Source: Treponema sp.
Lineage (GTDB): Bacteria; Spirochaetota; Spirochaetia; Treponematales; Treponemataceae
Direction of reading: 5' to 3'
Assembly: GCA_024693045.1 (NCBI GenBank)
Contig: JAILLQ010000016.1
Span: 1 to 64,000 of the forward strand
Length of the DNA stretch: 64,000 nt
Part shown: positions 8,499-17,400 of the stretch, one piece after another
Numbering within the stretch: the stretch's first letter is position 1
How the letters are laid out: each line of letters begins with the position of its first letter
The notes under the pieces: model-generated
Seen by the model: the letters and a program-made list of their open reading frames with translations, nothing else
Database searches by the model: none
What the model was told of the DNA's origin: nothing
Program-made: the position numbers and the translations under genes

Positions 8499-9866
8499 GT
8501 GAAAAAAGTTATATCTATGGTAATAGCTTTGGCAGGATTATTTGTTTTTTCCACGCCTGCTTTTGCACTTTATAATAAGTACGGAGTCCCAGATTCTTCT
8601 GAAATTCGAAAGGATTTGGTGGAACTGTGGTTTGAAGCTCCTCTCTCTTCTGTCAGAATGAACCGTCCGGAAATCCGAACTAATTCGATTGGCGAAAAGT
8701 TTCAAATCCGTCTTGAAGAGACAGAAGATTCTTTTAATATCTTTGTTGCCCCCTATGCCCGCATTGAAGTTGATGTTTATTCTGATAAGGGAAAAGAAAC
8801 TCTTGTTCAGGATATTTATCCAGGGGACGCGCCGGGTTCTTTTGTTCTTGTCAGGGATAAAAAAACAGGAAAAGCACTTCGTATTAGATATTACTTTTCT
8901 GCCGACAGTGAAGTTTTTGTTCAATTCACACCATTTGAAAGAACCGCTTATGCCGATTATGTAATTTTTGATTCTTATGCAGCAAGGGGAATTCCTACAG
9001 GGCTTTCATTCAATAGATTTTATTCTGCTTCTTTTGAACAGATTGTAAGATGGACAAAAAGTACTCTTCCATGGCAATACAACAAAATTTACACAGATTC
9101 CTATAGCTCTGTTTTGCAAATGATTGGACTTCTTCGTGAAAGAAATAGCTCTGTGCTTTTTACCGAAGACGCAATGTACGATGAAAATGGACAGCCAGTT
9201 TATATTTCTACTGGGAAAAAAATGACTGTTCAAAAAGAAGATGAAGGTAAGCTTTTACTTTCTGGTGCAGGTTACCTAAAATGGATTGCAGATGGAATTA
9301 TTGAACCTCTTACAGGGGGGCGATTAAAAAGAGAGCCATTGCTTCTTTCAACAGTTGAATATAAAGATGTTGGTTTTCAGGGAATTTTGAGTGAAAATTA
9401 TGCGATTTCCTTTTCTTTAGACTGGATTCGTAATCTTGCCAGTGCAGTTGTATCTGTCAGAAATTCCAGAACATATTTGTATAACGAATCTGGTGTAGAT
9501 GTAAAAATAGAACCTTTTACTTCTGAAATGACTGAAAATGGAATTGTGAATTCTTTAGGCTATGTCGAAAATTCTGGCTACAGGGTTCAGAACTTAAAAT
9601 CAATTCTTTATGTACTTGCTGTAACAGAACCTGAAACTCTTTACTTTGGTGCCATCAGAGAAACTGATCACCGAAGCCCGGAAGTAAAAGTTTTTAATGA
9701 AGCCTGTGTATTCTTCCCGTATTTTGATGAAAAGGGAAGATTTAACTGCGTAATTTTTAAAGATGGAAGTGAAATTCCTTTCGATGATTTTTACAGCCGC
9801 TACTGTCTGGATTTTGTTTCTCTTGTAAGACTTCAGGCTTCAAAAGACTTTTACCCTGCTGAATAG
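8499..9866 (+). CDS. Secreted protein of unknown function
   Basis: I do not recognise the family. The product (about 455 residues) starts with a clear signal peptide ending STPAFA before LYNKYG, so it should reach the periplasm or outer membrane. The remainder is mixed beta-rich sequence without cysteine clusters or obvious enzyme motifs. The start is uncertain: GTG at 8499 has GAGAGGTG five bases upstream, and GTG at 8484 also has AGGGA. It begins 25 bases after the activase gene and precedes the TPR/barrel/ExbB genes, which suggests an envelope role, but that is inference from position only. Confidence 0.75.
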   Translation: MKKVISMVIALAGLFVFSTPAFALYNKYGVPDSSEIRKDLVELWFEAPLSSVRMNRPEIRTNSIGEKFQIRLEETEDSFNIFVAPYARIEVDVYSDKGKETLVQDIYPGDAPGSFVLVRDKKTGKALRIRYYFSADSEVFVQFTPFERTAYADYVIFDSYAARGIPTGLSFNRFYSASFEQIVRWTKSTLPWQYNKIYTDSYSSVLQMIGLLRERNSSVLFTEDAMYDENGQPVYISTGKKMTVQKEDEGKLLLSGAGYLKWIADGIIEPLTGGRLKREPLLLSTVEYKDVGFQGILSENYAISFSLDWIRNLASAVVSVRNSRTYLYNESGVDVKIEPFTSEMTENGIVNSLGYVENSGYRVQNLKSILYVLAVTEPETLYFGAIRETDHRSPEVKVFNEACVFFPYFDEKGRFNCVIFKDGSEIPFDDFYSRYCLDFVSLVRLQASKDFYPAE

Positions 9867-9892
9867 ACCAAGAGCTTTTTCTTTATTATTAT
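9864..9892 (+). promoter_or_regulatory. Promoter for the TPR/ExbBD operon (predicted leaderless)
   Basis: TAGACC, a 17-base spacer and TATTAT, then six bases to the ATG at 9899. No Shine-Dalgarno is visible. The -35 begins at the stop codon of the upstream gene. Confidence 0.5.
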
Positions 9893-9898
9893 TAATAT

Positions 9899-12757
9899 AT
9901 GAAAAAAATATTTTTTTCCCTTTCTCTGATTTTTGCAACTTGTGCTCTTTTTGCCCTGCCTTCAAAAACAGATGTGATTATTTATGATGAACTTCTTTCT
10001 TCGTATACAAGTGCTTTTTATCCAGGAGTTGTACAGCACGCCGAAGAATTGTTTGAAGAGTTTCCGTCTTCTTCCTATATTCCAATGGCAAGTGTCCTGG
10101 AAGGAGAAAGTCTTGTTCGGCTTGGGCAGATAGATTCTGCTCTTGAACTTCTTCTCGATGCCGAAAAACTTAATCTTAAAGATGAACTTTTATTACAGCA
10201 GAAATTCTGGCTGGCTCGTGCTTACGAAAAAAAGAATGACGCAGAAAATTCTTTAATCTATTATTTTGATTACTGTCGTTTAGCTGGTGAAGAAGGAAAG
10301 TATTTTGCCCAGGCCATTTTTCATTCTGCTGACGTATATTATCGAATAGGCGAATATAAAAAGGCTCTTTCTAACCTGGAATACGTAATAAAAAATGGAA
10401 ATAAATTTTCCAGTCAGGATTATGGTATGGCCCTGCTTGAACTGGCAGATTCCTACAATAAGACTGGAAATTCTGAAAAAACGATTTCACTTTATTCCCG
10501 TTTTAATGGAAATGATTTAAAAAACAAAATCTATCTGGTCCTTACAGAATACACCGGTGATGCCTATGCCAAACAAAAAAATTATCGTAAAGCCTATGAG
10601 CTATACTGTCAGGTTTTGGCAGGCGGAGAAAAAGTTCTCGCCGCTAACGCATTAAAAAAGTCTTATAATGTTTCAAGTGAGCACAGAAAAGAAGTTGGTG
10701 CCGAACCAGGGGAAGTTTTAAAGAATGCTCAAAATACTCTTGCATCTTCTCCTGAGCTGCTTGCAGAATTCTGGACTAGACTTGGTATAGATGCTTTTAA
10801 TTCAGGAGATTATCAGAAAGCTGCTTCATATTTTGATGAAAGTGAAAAATTTTCAGCTGAAGATTTGCGATTAATGTCTTATGCCTATCGGGCTGAAATG
10901 ATTGCCGGTAAGAAAATCACTGATAAATCTGCTTTTAAAGCTCAGGAATATGTAAAAAAAACACTTTCAGATAATCCAAAAATAGAAGAATCATCCCTAA
11001 AATATGATTTTTACCGCCTTCTTGTAAAATATGCTGCGGCTCAGTCAAACTGGGAGGATGTAAAAAAATATGCCTCTATTATTCCAAATCCTGATGATTC
11101 AACTAATTATTACCTGGCTCTTGCCCAGTATGAATCCGGGGACTATACAAGTTCCGCAAAGTTGCTTTCCGGAAAGAATGACCAGCTTTACGCTCTTACT
11201 CTTGCCCGTCAACAGAAATTAAAGGAAGCTGCCGGAGTATATGGTTCAGCAGATAAGAAAAGTCCTATTTCTGCTGAAGAACGCTTGAATTATGCAAAAG
11301 TTCTGATTCTTTCCGGACGCTACCGAGAAGCTCAGATTGAAGCCGAAAAAAGTGGCTTGAATGAAGGAAAGTATATATTAGGTCTTGCCCAGTTCAATAC
11401 ATGGAGCTGGCCTTATGCAGAAGAATCTTTTTCAATTTATCTTAAAAATGTAGATTCCAGTGACGAAAGTCAGAAAAAGCCTCTTTCATATGCGAGATTT
11501 TACCAGGCTTATGCTCAGTATCGCCAGGGAAAAGCAGAAAAAGCCTATAATAATCTTCTGGCTTTTAGTAAAACTTATCCAAATCATGAACTTTACTGGA
11601 ATGCTCTTATTACAGCTGCTAATGCTGCGGTTCAAATGGGAAATCTTGAAAATGGAATCCAGATGGCAGAAGAGGCTGTTAAAGCTTCTGCAAATAACGA
11701 AAATCGGGAAGAAGCCGTTTTGATGTGCGCTGATATATACTCAGATTCAAAGCGCTATGAAAGTGCATTAAATTTGCTTTCCCCTTATTCAAAACTAAAA
11801 AATTCATTTGGAATGAAAAGCCTTTTTAAAATGGCTCAGATTTTTGAAAAAATGGGGCAGATTGAGCAGGCAGATTCAAAGTATAGGGAAGTCGCTTCAA
11901 AATTTTCTGCTGAAAAAAACGGAGAAGAGGCAATGTACAGGCGGGGTGAAATCTATTACGCTGCAGCCAAATATGATGACGCCCTTACTCGTTTCAGTGA
12001 TTACTCTTCAAAATATCCAAATGGACTTTATATTGATTCCAGCTGGTACTTTACAGCCGATTGTTTGAGCAGACTTGGAAAAAATTCCAGAGCCATTCTG
12101 CAATATCAGGCTTTGGTAAAAAAGTTTCCTGAAAGTACCTATGTCTACGGTTCTTCTAAAAAGTTGATTGAACTCTACCGTTTGGAAGGTAAATATGCTA
12201 ACGCTCTAGAAAATGCTCGTTTTCTTATTTCAAAATACGGTGATCAAGCTCGTAATGACGGAATAGGGGAAGTTGCAGCAGATCTTGAAAAACTTGCTAG
12301 TGGTAAAAACGAAGCCATGGTAAAAAAAGAAAATGAATACCGTAAGGCAGGGGGAGCTAATACTCCAGAAGGAAGAAAGGCAGGAACTGAACTTGCGATA
12401 ATGTACGCAAAATCACCTGCAAGTTCAGATGAAGCTATTAAAATGGCCGAAAAGTTTTTACCTCTCCAAAAGAAAAATTTGAAGCAGGAAAGTCTTTGGG
12501 CTGCTCAAAATGCAGATATTCTTGCCCAGGCCTATCGTGCTCAGGGAAAAAATAAAGCAGCTTCAGAAATGTACCTTGCAGCAGCAGAGTATTACCGAAT
12601 GAACAGTAAGGGAGGGGAAGCCGCTGCTGCCTTATATGGAGCTTACGACTCTTTTATAGCACAGGGGCTGCCGGCTGATGCAAATGAAACTGCAAAGGCT
12701 TTGAAAGAACTTTATCCTGAAACACGACAGGCAAAAGCCGTTAAAATTGATAACTAA
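9899..12757 (+). CDS. Periplasmic tetratricopeptide-repeat protein
   Basis: 952 residues with an N-terminal signal peptide (MKKIFFSLSLIFATCALFA, cleaved near LPSKTD). The mature part is almost entirely TPR-like helical hairpins, for example YYRIGEYKKALSNLEYV, AQYRQGKAEKAYNNLL, AAKYDDALTRFSDYSSKYP and LGKNSRAILQYQALVKKFP, reminiscent of the YbgF/BamD style of periplasmic TPRs. TPR arrays are protein-binding scaffolds. Immediately downstream are a predicted outer-membrane barrel and ExbB, ExbD and TonB genes with short gaps, so it probably scaffolds an envelope complex powered by the TonB system. No catalytic domain is visible and the exact partner is unknown. Confidence 0.85.
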   Translation: MKKIFFSLSLIFATCALFALPSKTDVIIYDELLSSYTSAFYPGVVQHAEELFEEFPSSSYIPMASVLEGESLVRLGQIDSALELLLDAEKLNLKDELLLQQKFWLARAYEKKNDAENSLIYYFDYCRLAGEEGKYFAQAIFHSADVYYRIGEYKKALSNLEYVIKNGNKFSSQDYGMALLELADSYNKTGNSEKTISLYSRFNGNDLKNKIYLVLTEYTGDAYAKQKNYRKAYELYCQVLAGGEKVLAANALKKSYNVSSEHRKEVGAEPGEVLKNAQNTLASSPELLAEFWTRLGIDAFNSGDYQKAASYFDESEKFSAEDLRLMSYAYRAEMIAGKKITDKSAFKAQEYVKKTLSDNPKIEESSLKYDFYRLLVKYAAAQSNWEDVKKYASIIPNPDDSTNYYLALAQYESGDYTSSAKLLSGKNDQLYALTLARQQKLKEAAGVYGSADKKSPISAEERLNYAKVLILSGRYREAQIEAEKSGLNEGKYILGLAQFNTWSWPYAEESFSIYLKNVDSSDESQKKPLSYARFYQAYAQYRQGKAEKAYNNLLAFSKTYPNHELYWNALITAANAAVQMGNLENGIQMAEEAVKASANNENREEAVLMCADIYSDSKRYESALNLLSPYSKLKNSFGMKSLFKMAQIFEKMGQIEQADSKYREVASKFSAEKNGEEAMYRRGEIYYAAAKYDDALTRFSDYSSKYPNGLYIDSSWYFTADCLSRLGKNSRAILQYQALVKKFPESTYVYGSSKKLIELYRLEGKYANALENARFLISKYGDQARNDGIGEVAADLEKLASGKNEAMVKKENEYRKAGGANTPEGRKAGTELAIMYAKSPASSDEAIKMAEKFLPLQKKNLKQESLWAAQNADILAQAYRAQGKNKAASEMYLAAAEYYRMNSKGGEAAAALYGAYDSFIAQGLPADANETAKALKELYPETRQAKAVKIDN

Positions 12758-12778
12758 GAAAAACAAGTTGGGGATTAT

Positions 12779-14488
12779 ATGAAAATAACAAAAAAACTGA
12801 TTTTATCTTTTACCGTTTTCGCAGCTGCATTTTTCCTTTTTGCAGAGTCAGAGGAAGAAGTAGAAGAAATTTCTCTTCCTGATGTATCTACAGTAATTTC
12901 CGGAGGAGCTCCAAAAGTAGGAAAGAGTGCCGTTCCAGATTATTCTAAGGTTCTTCCTGAATCTAACCGAAACGAAACACTTCTGCCTGTTCTTCCTGAA
13001 AGTTCAGATGTGGCTGCAGAAAATCCAAGAAATCTTGCCACAGAACCCGCAGCCAAAAAAAATATTTACGCTCAGGGAGTAGCCGGAGCTGGATACCCTG
13101 GTTTTATTACAGGTAATTTTTCCCTCTACCGCCAGTCGGGTAAAAATCCTTTTAAGGTAAACTTTTCTCATGAGTCGGCAAATGGTTATTCTGGCAGAGC
13201 TTTAACAAGCGGTTATTTTGACCGAAATACTTTGATTTACGCAGATAAGACTTTTTCTTCAGAAAAAATGGATCTTTTTCTTGCCGGAAGTTTTGAAAAT
13301 AAGGCAAACGGTTTACAGGATAAGTATGAATATGTAAGTGATGTCAGTCAGGATAAATTTTATGCTCTTTTGGACTGGGACATCAAGTTTACAAAAAATG
13401 CTCTTCTTTCACTTTCTATGAACGGAGACTGGTACAAAAGGTATTCAACAACTAGAGGAAGTGCTTACTATTTTGATAAAAACGGAAATCTTGTAATTCC
13501 AGAATCTGCTGTAAATGTAAAAGATGCTTATTGCAATATTGGAGTTATTGACTGGAATCCATCACTTCGCTTTGATTTTACAAATTCTAAGAATTTTAAT
13601 TTTGCAATCTTTGCAGAATATCAATCTGAATACGATACAAAGAATTCATTTAAAGAAAACCGCACGATTAATCGTGGAAACTTTGGAATTGATTTAGGCT
13701 GGAAAAACGATTTTGTAAGACTTTATTCAACTGCCTCTGCTGTAATTGGTGATGAAATTGGTGACAATGCTGTAATCGTTCCTTTCACAGTTGGAAGTGA
13801 CTGGACTTTTAGAACAGCTCTTTCTTCTAAAAATTTAATTATCAGGGCAAAGGGCGGAATCGAATCTGAGCTTACAAAGGTCGAAAAACTTGAACGAGAG
13901 TATAAATTTACAGCTCTTGAAATTATGCCTGACGAAACAAGTAACTGGTATGCAGATCTGGATATGTCAATTCCAATCAGGGAAGTCTTTTCTCTTAATT
14001 TAAAAGGACAGTTTAAAGATACAGCATACGGAAATGACAGCTGGCAGGCACTTTATGAATTCGAAGATGAAGACCTTCTTCCTTTGTACGGACAGTACAC
14101 TTATTATGAAGATGATACTCTTCAGTTTAATACAGACGTTTCTTTTGCACTTAGATTTAAATTGCTTTCGTTTACAGCCGGCTGGAAGGCTTACTGGCTG
14201 GACACACCTTGTCTTGAAACAGAACAGGAATTGAAATGCGTTATTTCTGCCCAGAATTCTAATGCAAGATTCGGTTTTACAGGTACTTTATCCCAGGGCT
14301 TAGCTTCTTCTGATGACAAATGCCCTCGTGTGGATTTTAGTGCTTTTTTGCGTCTGACCAATGCGGTTAGACTTGCGGTTTCTTCAAATGATGTTGTAAA
14401 ATTAATATCAGGAACAGAAAGAACCTATGCTGGAAAATATATAGAAAGAAGCGGTTCAATAGCTGCTCTAGTTAAATTCTTCTTCTAG
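12779..14488 (+). CDS. Predicted outer-membrane beta-barrel protein
   Basis: 569 residues. A signal peptide (KLILSFTVFAAAFFLFA) is followed by an acidic, proline-containing linker (about residues 25-95). The remainder alternates polar and hydrophobic residues with many aromatic ends (for example FDFTNSKNFNFAIFAEYQ and FKLLSFTAGWKAYWL) and ends in VKFFF, a C-terminal phenylalanine typical of BAM-recognised barrels. No plug domain or TonB box is recognisable, so it need not be a TonB-dependent receptor. The start has GGGGAT just upstream. It lies 21 bases after the TPR gene and 19 before exbB. I did not recognise a named family. Confidence 0.72.
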   Translation: MKITKKLILSFTVFAAAFFLFAESEEEVEEISLPDVSTVISGGAPKVGKSAVPDYSKVLPESNRNETLLPVLPESSDVAAENPRNLATEPAAKKNIYAQGVAGAGYPGFITGNFSLYRQSGKNPFKVNFSHESANGYSGRALTSGYFDRNTLIYADKTFSSEKMDLFLAGSFENKANGLQDKYEYVSDVSQDKFYALLDWDIKFTKNALLSLSMNGDWYKRYSTTRGSAYYFDKNGNLVIPESAVNVKDAYCNIGVIDWNPSLRFDFTNSKNFNFAIFAEYQSEYDTKNSFKENRTINRGNFGIDLGWKNDFVRLYSTASAVIGDEIGDNAVIVPFTVGSDWTFRTALSSKNLIIRAKGGIESELTKVEKLEREYKFTALEIMPDETSNWYADLDMSIPIREVFSLNLKGQFKDTAYGNDSWQALYEFEDEDLLPLYGQYTYYEDDTLQFNTDVSFALRFKLLSFTAGWKAYWLDTPCLETEQELKCVISAQNSNARFGFTGTLSQGLASSDDKCPRVDFSAFLRLTNAVRLAVSSNDVVKLISGTERTYAGKYIERSGSIAALVKFFF

Positions 14489-14507
14489 GTGATTTCGGAG
14501 GTAAAAA

Positions 14508-15116
14508 ATGTTTGACAGTTTAAAAGCCGGCGGTATTTTGATGATACCGATTATTCTCTGCGGTGTTATTGCTACTTTTATTATTATTGAAAGATGTTAT
14601 TACTTTTATGTAACAAAGAAAAAGGATGCAAAATTGATGTACGATTTGCGTTCTTCTCTTGATGGAAAAAATTATGAAGCTGCTTCCGTTAGTTGTGCGG
14701 AGGCTGATACACCATGTTCCCAGGCTATAAAAAGAGCTCTGGATTGCCGTGCCTGGGAAGAAAAGGATATGAAAGAAGCTGTAGAAGCAGAAATGTCTGC
14801 TGTTATTCCCCGTTTTGAGCATTTGCTGACTGCACTTGGAACAATCGCCAATATTTCAACCTTGCTGGGACTCTTAGGAACAGTAACCGGTAATATTAAG
14901 GCTTTCGGAGTTTTGGGTGCTGGCGGAACCATGGGGGATCCAGCCTTGCTTGCCGGTGCAATCGGAGAAGCTCTTGTTACAACTGTGGCAGGTCTTGTAG
15001 TTTCTATTCCTTCTTTGATTTTTTACAACTATTTCGTTAGTCGTGTTAATCGCCGTGTAACAGAAATGGAAACAAATGTTACTAATGTAGTTTTAAAACT
15101 TTCAGGACGTATTTAA
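14508..15116 (+). CDS. exbB: MotA/TolQ/ExbB proton-channel protein
   Basis: 202 residues with three membrane segments (about 10-30, 110-135 and 155-178) and the family core GTIANISTLLGLLGTVTGNIKAF followed by GEALVTTVAGLVVSIPSL. With ExbD it forms the inner-membrane motor that converts proton-motive force into movement of TonB. A strong ribosome-binding site (CGGAGG) precedes the ATG. Its stop codon overlaps the exbD start as TAATG, indicating translational coupling. ExbB and TolQ cannot be separated on sequence alone; the adjacent TonB-like gene favours ExbB. Confidence 0.93.
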   Translation: MFDSLKAGGILMIPIILCGVIATFIIIERCYYFYVTKKKDAKLMYDLRSSLDGKNYEAASVSCAEADTPCSQAIKRALDCRAWEEKDMKEAVEAEMSAVIPRFEHLLTALGTIANISTLLGLLGTVTGNIKAFGVLGAGGTMGDPALLAGAIGEALVTTVAGLVVSIPSLIFYNYFVSRVNRRVTEMETNVTNVVLKLSGRI

Positions 15117-15529
15117 TGAGATTACGAGCAAGACGAAAAGGTATTCAATCTGGTGTAGATATGACTCCTATGCTGGATGTAGTTTTTCAGTTGATTATTT
15201 TCTTCCTTGTTTCTACAACTTTTGCAGTTTTACCAGGAATTTCTATGAAATTACCTGAAAGTACAACTGCCGAAAGCACTTCTAATCTTGGAATAACTAT
15301 AACAGCTGATAAAAATGGAGGTCTTTGGTTCAACGATAAGCAGGTTTCCTACAAAAGTTTGAGTCAGGAACTAGCTTCCTTCGATACAAAAAAAACAAAA
15401 AGATCAGAATTTCCTATTCTTCTAGAAGCTGATTCTGAAGTAACCAATGGCACAATAGTAAAAATTTTCGATGTAATTAGAGTAAATGGATTTGCAGCAG
15501 TTAGTCTGCGCACAAAAGATAAAAGGTAA
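15116..15529 (+). CDS. exbD: ExbD/TolR biopolymer transport protein
   Basis: 137 residues: a short basic N-terminus, one membrane helix and a periplasmic domain. The proton-carrying aspartate is present in DMTPMLDVVFQLIIFFLV, the hallmark of ExbD/TolR. It is coupled to exbB (TAATG overlap) and is followed with no gap by the TonB-like gene, which is consistent with a stoichiometric complex. ExbD is preferred to TolR from that context. Confidence 0.93.
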   Translation: MRLRARRKGIQSGVDMTPMLDVVFQLIIFFLVSTTFAVLPGISMKLPESTTAESTSNLGITITADKNGGLWFNDKQVSYKSLSQELASFDTKKTKRSEFPILLEADSEVTNGTIVKIFDVIRVNGFAAVSLRTKDKR

Positions 15530-16687
15530 ATGCAGATAGTACATGATTTTTCAAACTTTATAGATTCTCGCTCATGTGATAAAACCCAGTCGGTAGCTTA
15601 TAGACTTGCTTTGGGTGGAACCGGCTTGGTATGGCTTATCATTATGCTGATAATGGCTATTTCACCTGTGTTTAAAAAGCCTGAACATTATAAAACCGTT
15701 CAGATAATGCTTGAACCTATAGAAAAAGCAGAGCCCTCTAAAATCGAAAAATCTTCTTCGGCTCTTTCAAAAGTTACAGAGGCAAAAGCAAAAGAAGCCT
15801 CAGCTCCTAAAAAGGCAAATAGTCATAATACTTCTACAAAAACTCAGTCTGGTCAGAGCAAAGCTACAAAAAGCCCTGCACAAAGTGCGTCGGCAAAAAA
15901 TCAGCCTAAGGCTTCTCCTGTTAAAAGCCAGTCTGCTCCAGCAAAAGCTAGTCAGCCGGCAAAATCAAGTGAAAGTCCAAATGTAAAAGCTGTTGAACAG
16001 GCTGCCCCTCAAAAGAAGGCTGTAATTAAATACAAAAAAAGTATGGATGAACTCATGGAAGAACAGTTATCTTCTTCATCTAAAAGTGCAGAATCTTTTA
16101 ACTGGGACGATTTTGACGATAATGCAAGCGTGTCTACTTCTCAGAATCAGAATAACAGTAAAGTTTCAAAAATAGATACTTCTGCGGCTCTTTCTGGTTC
16201 TGCAGGTTCATCTTCTTCTAAAGATACAGGAGTACAGTCTTCAACCGGTAAAGAATATTCTTCTACGGCAACAGCTTCTGACTCTACAAAAGCTTTTCTT
16301 TCTCAAATTGCTAAAACGGAATTTACAGGAAGCGGGGGAAATGGCCTTAGTACCAAATCAGAAGTAAGTGCTGCCCGTTCAAACGATGGCAAAATTGCAC
16401 TTTCTCTTTCTGACGGTTCTGCAAGAATTTTACTTGAGCCAAAAGAACCAAAAATTTACATCTCAGAAGAGAATTCAAAATTGATAGATAGCTCAAGAAC
16501 TGTTACAATAGTATTTGGAATTCTTTCCACTGGTGAAGTTCCTCTTACGGATATATCTTTCAAACCAGAAGCTGTTTTACCAGGGGAAATTAAATCTGAA
16601 ATTCGAGCACAAATTGCTAAGTGGCGTTTTGCTCCTGCAAGTACAAAGGGGCAGGCGACATTCGACTTTAGCATTATCAAAAGATAA
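15530..16687 (+). CDS. tonB: TonB-like energy transducer
   Basis: 385 residues: a cytoplasmic N-terminus, one membrane anchor (about 28-48, TGLVWLIIMLIMAIS), a very long Lys/Ser/Ala/Pro-rich low-complexity linker (about 60-260) and a C-terminal domain (about 300-385) with the TonB pattern VTIVFGILSTGEV … IRAQIAKWRFAPA … FDFSIIKR. The linker spans the periplasm so the C-terminal domain can reach an outer-membrane partner. The start codon directly follows the exbD stop. The cognate receptor may be the barrel two genes upstream, but no TonB box was identified. Confidence 0.85.
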   Translation: MQIVHDFSNFIDSRSCDKTQSVAYRLALGGTGLVWLIIMLIMAISPVFKKPEHYKTVQIMLEPIEKAEPSKIEKSSSALSKVTEAKAKEASAPKKANSHNTSTKTQSGQSKATKSPAQSASAKNQPKASPVKSQSAPAKASQPAKSSESPNVKAVEQAAPQKKAVIKYKKSMDELMEEQLSSSSKSAESFNWDDFDDNASVSTSQNQNNSKVSKIDTSAALSGSAGSSSSKDTGVQSSTGKEYSSTATASDSTKAFLSQIAKTEFTGSGGNGLSTKSEVSAARSNDGKIALSLSDGSARILLEPKEPKIYISEENSKLIDSSRTVTIVFGILSTGEVPLTDISFKPEAVLPGEIKSEIRAQIAKWRFAPASTKGQATFDFSIIKR

Positions 16688-16698
16688 AAGGAGAACTT

Positions 16699-17382
16699 GT
16701 GCAGGTTAAAAATCTAGGCGAAATAGAAGCTGTAGCATTTGATATTGATGGAACTCTATATGATCAGTGGCGTATACATTTTTACGCCATCTGGCATTAT
16801 ATTTCGCATGGAGTTTTCTTTTTACATTTTGGCCTTACACGGCATGAAATGCACGGAATGGAACCTCTTGAAGATTTTAGAAAGATTCAGGCAGAAAAAA
16901 TGGCCCGCCGCATGAACTGTACTTATGATAAGGCTTTTTCTAAACTGGAAAAGGTCGTTTACAACGGATTAAAAAGATATTTTGTCAAAATGCCATGCAT
17001 CAAAGATGTTCCAGAAACTTTTAAGAAATTTAAAGAAGCCGGCTTAAAGATAGCTCTTCTTTCTGATTTTCCTCCTGAACAAAAGGGTGAAATCTGGGGA
17101 CTAAAACCTTATTGTGATGCAATTTTGGGAACAGAAGCCTTAGGTGCATTAAAACCAGATGTTCATTCTTTTCTCAGAATGTCGGAAATTATTGGAGTTG
17201 CTCCTGAAAAGATTTTATATGTCGGAAACAGTAAAAAGTACGATGTTATTGGTTCTAAAAGAGCTGGTATGAAGAGTGCTTATCTGCTAACGGGATTTAA
17301 AAGATTTTTCAATATAAAAGACAAAGACGCGGATATTTCATTCTGCAACTATCGTCAATTACAGGATATTGTGCTAAATTAA
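16699..17382 (+). CDS. HAD-superfamily hydrolase
   Basis: 227 residues with all four HAD motifs: motif I AFDIDGTLYD (nucleophile and acid/base Asp), motif II ALLSDF, motif III Lys in LGALKPDVHSF and motif IV ILYVGNSKKYDVIG. A cap region of about 70 residues lies between motifs I and II. This places it among soluble phosphoglycolate phosphatase/haloacid dehalogenase-like phosphatases; the substrate is unknown. It starts with GTG behind AAGGAG, only 11 bases after tonB, so it is part of the envelope operon although it is probably cytoplasmic. Confidence 0.87.
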   Translation: MQVKNLGEIEAVAFDIDGTLYDQWRIHFYAIWHYISHGVFFLHFGLTRHEMHGMEPLEDFRKIQAEKMARRMNCTYDKAFSKLEKVVYNGLKRYFVKMPCIKDVPETFKKFKEAGLKIALLSDFPPEQKGEIWGLKPYCDAILGTEALGALKPDVHSFLRMSEIIGVAPEKILYVGNSKKYDVIGSKRAGMKSAYLLTGFKRFFNIKDKDADISFCNYRQLQDIVLN

Positions 17383-17400
17383 TAGAAAGAATTAGTTAAA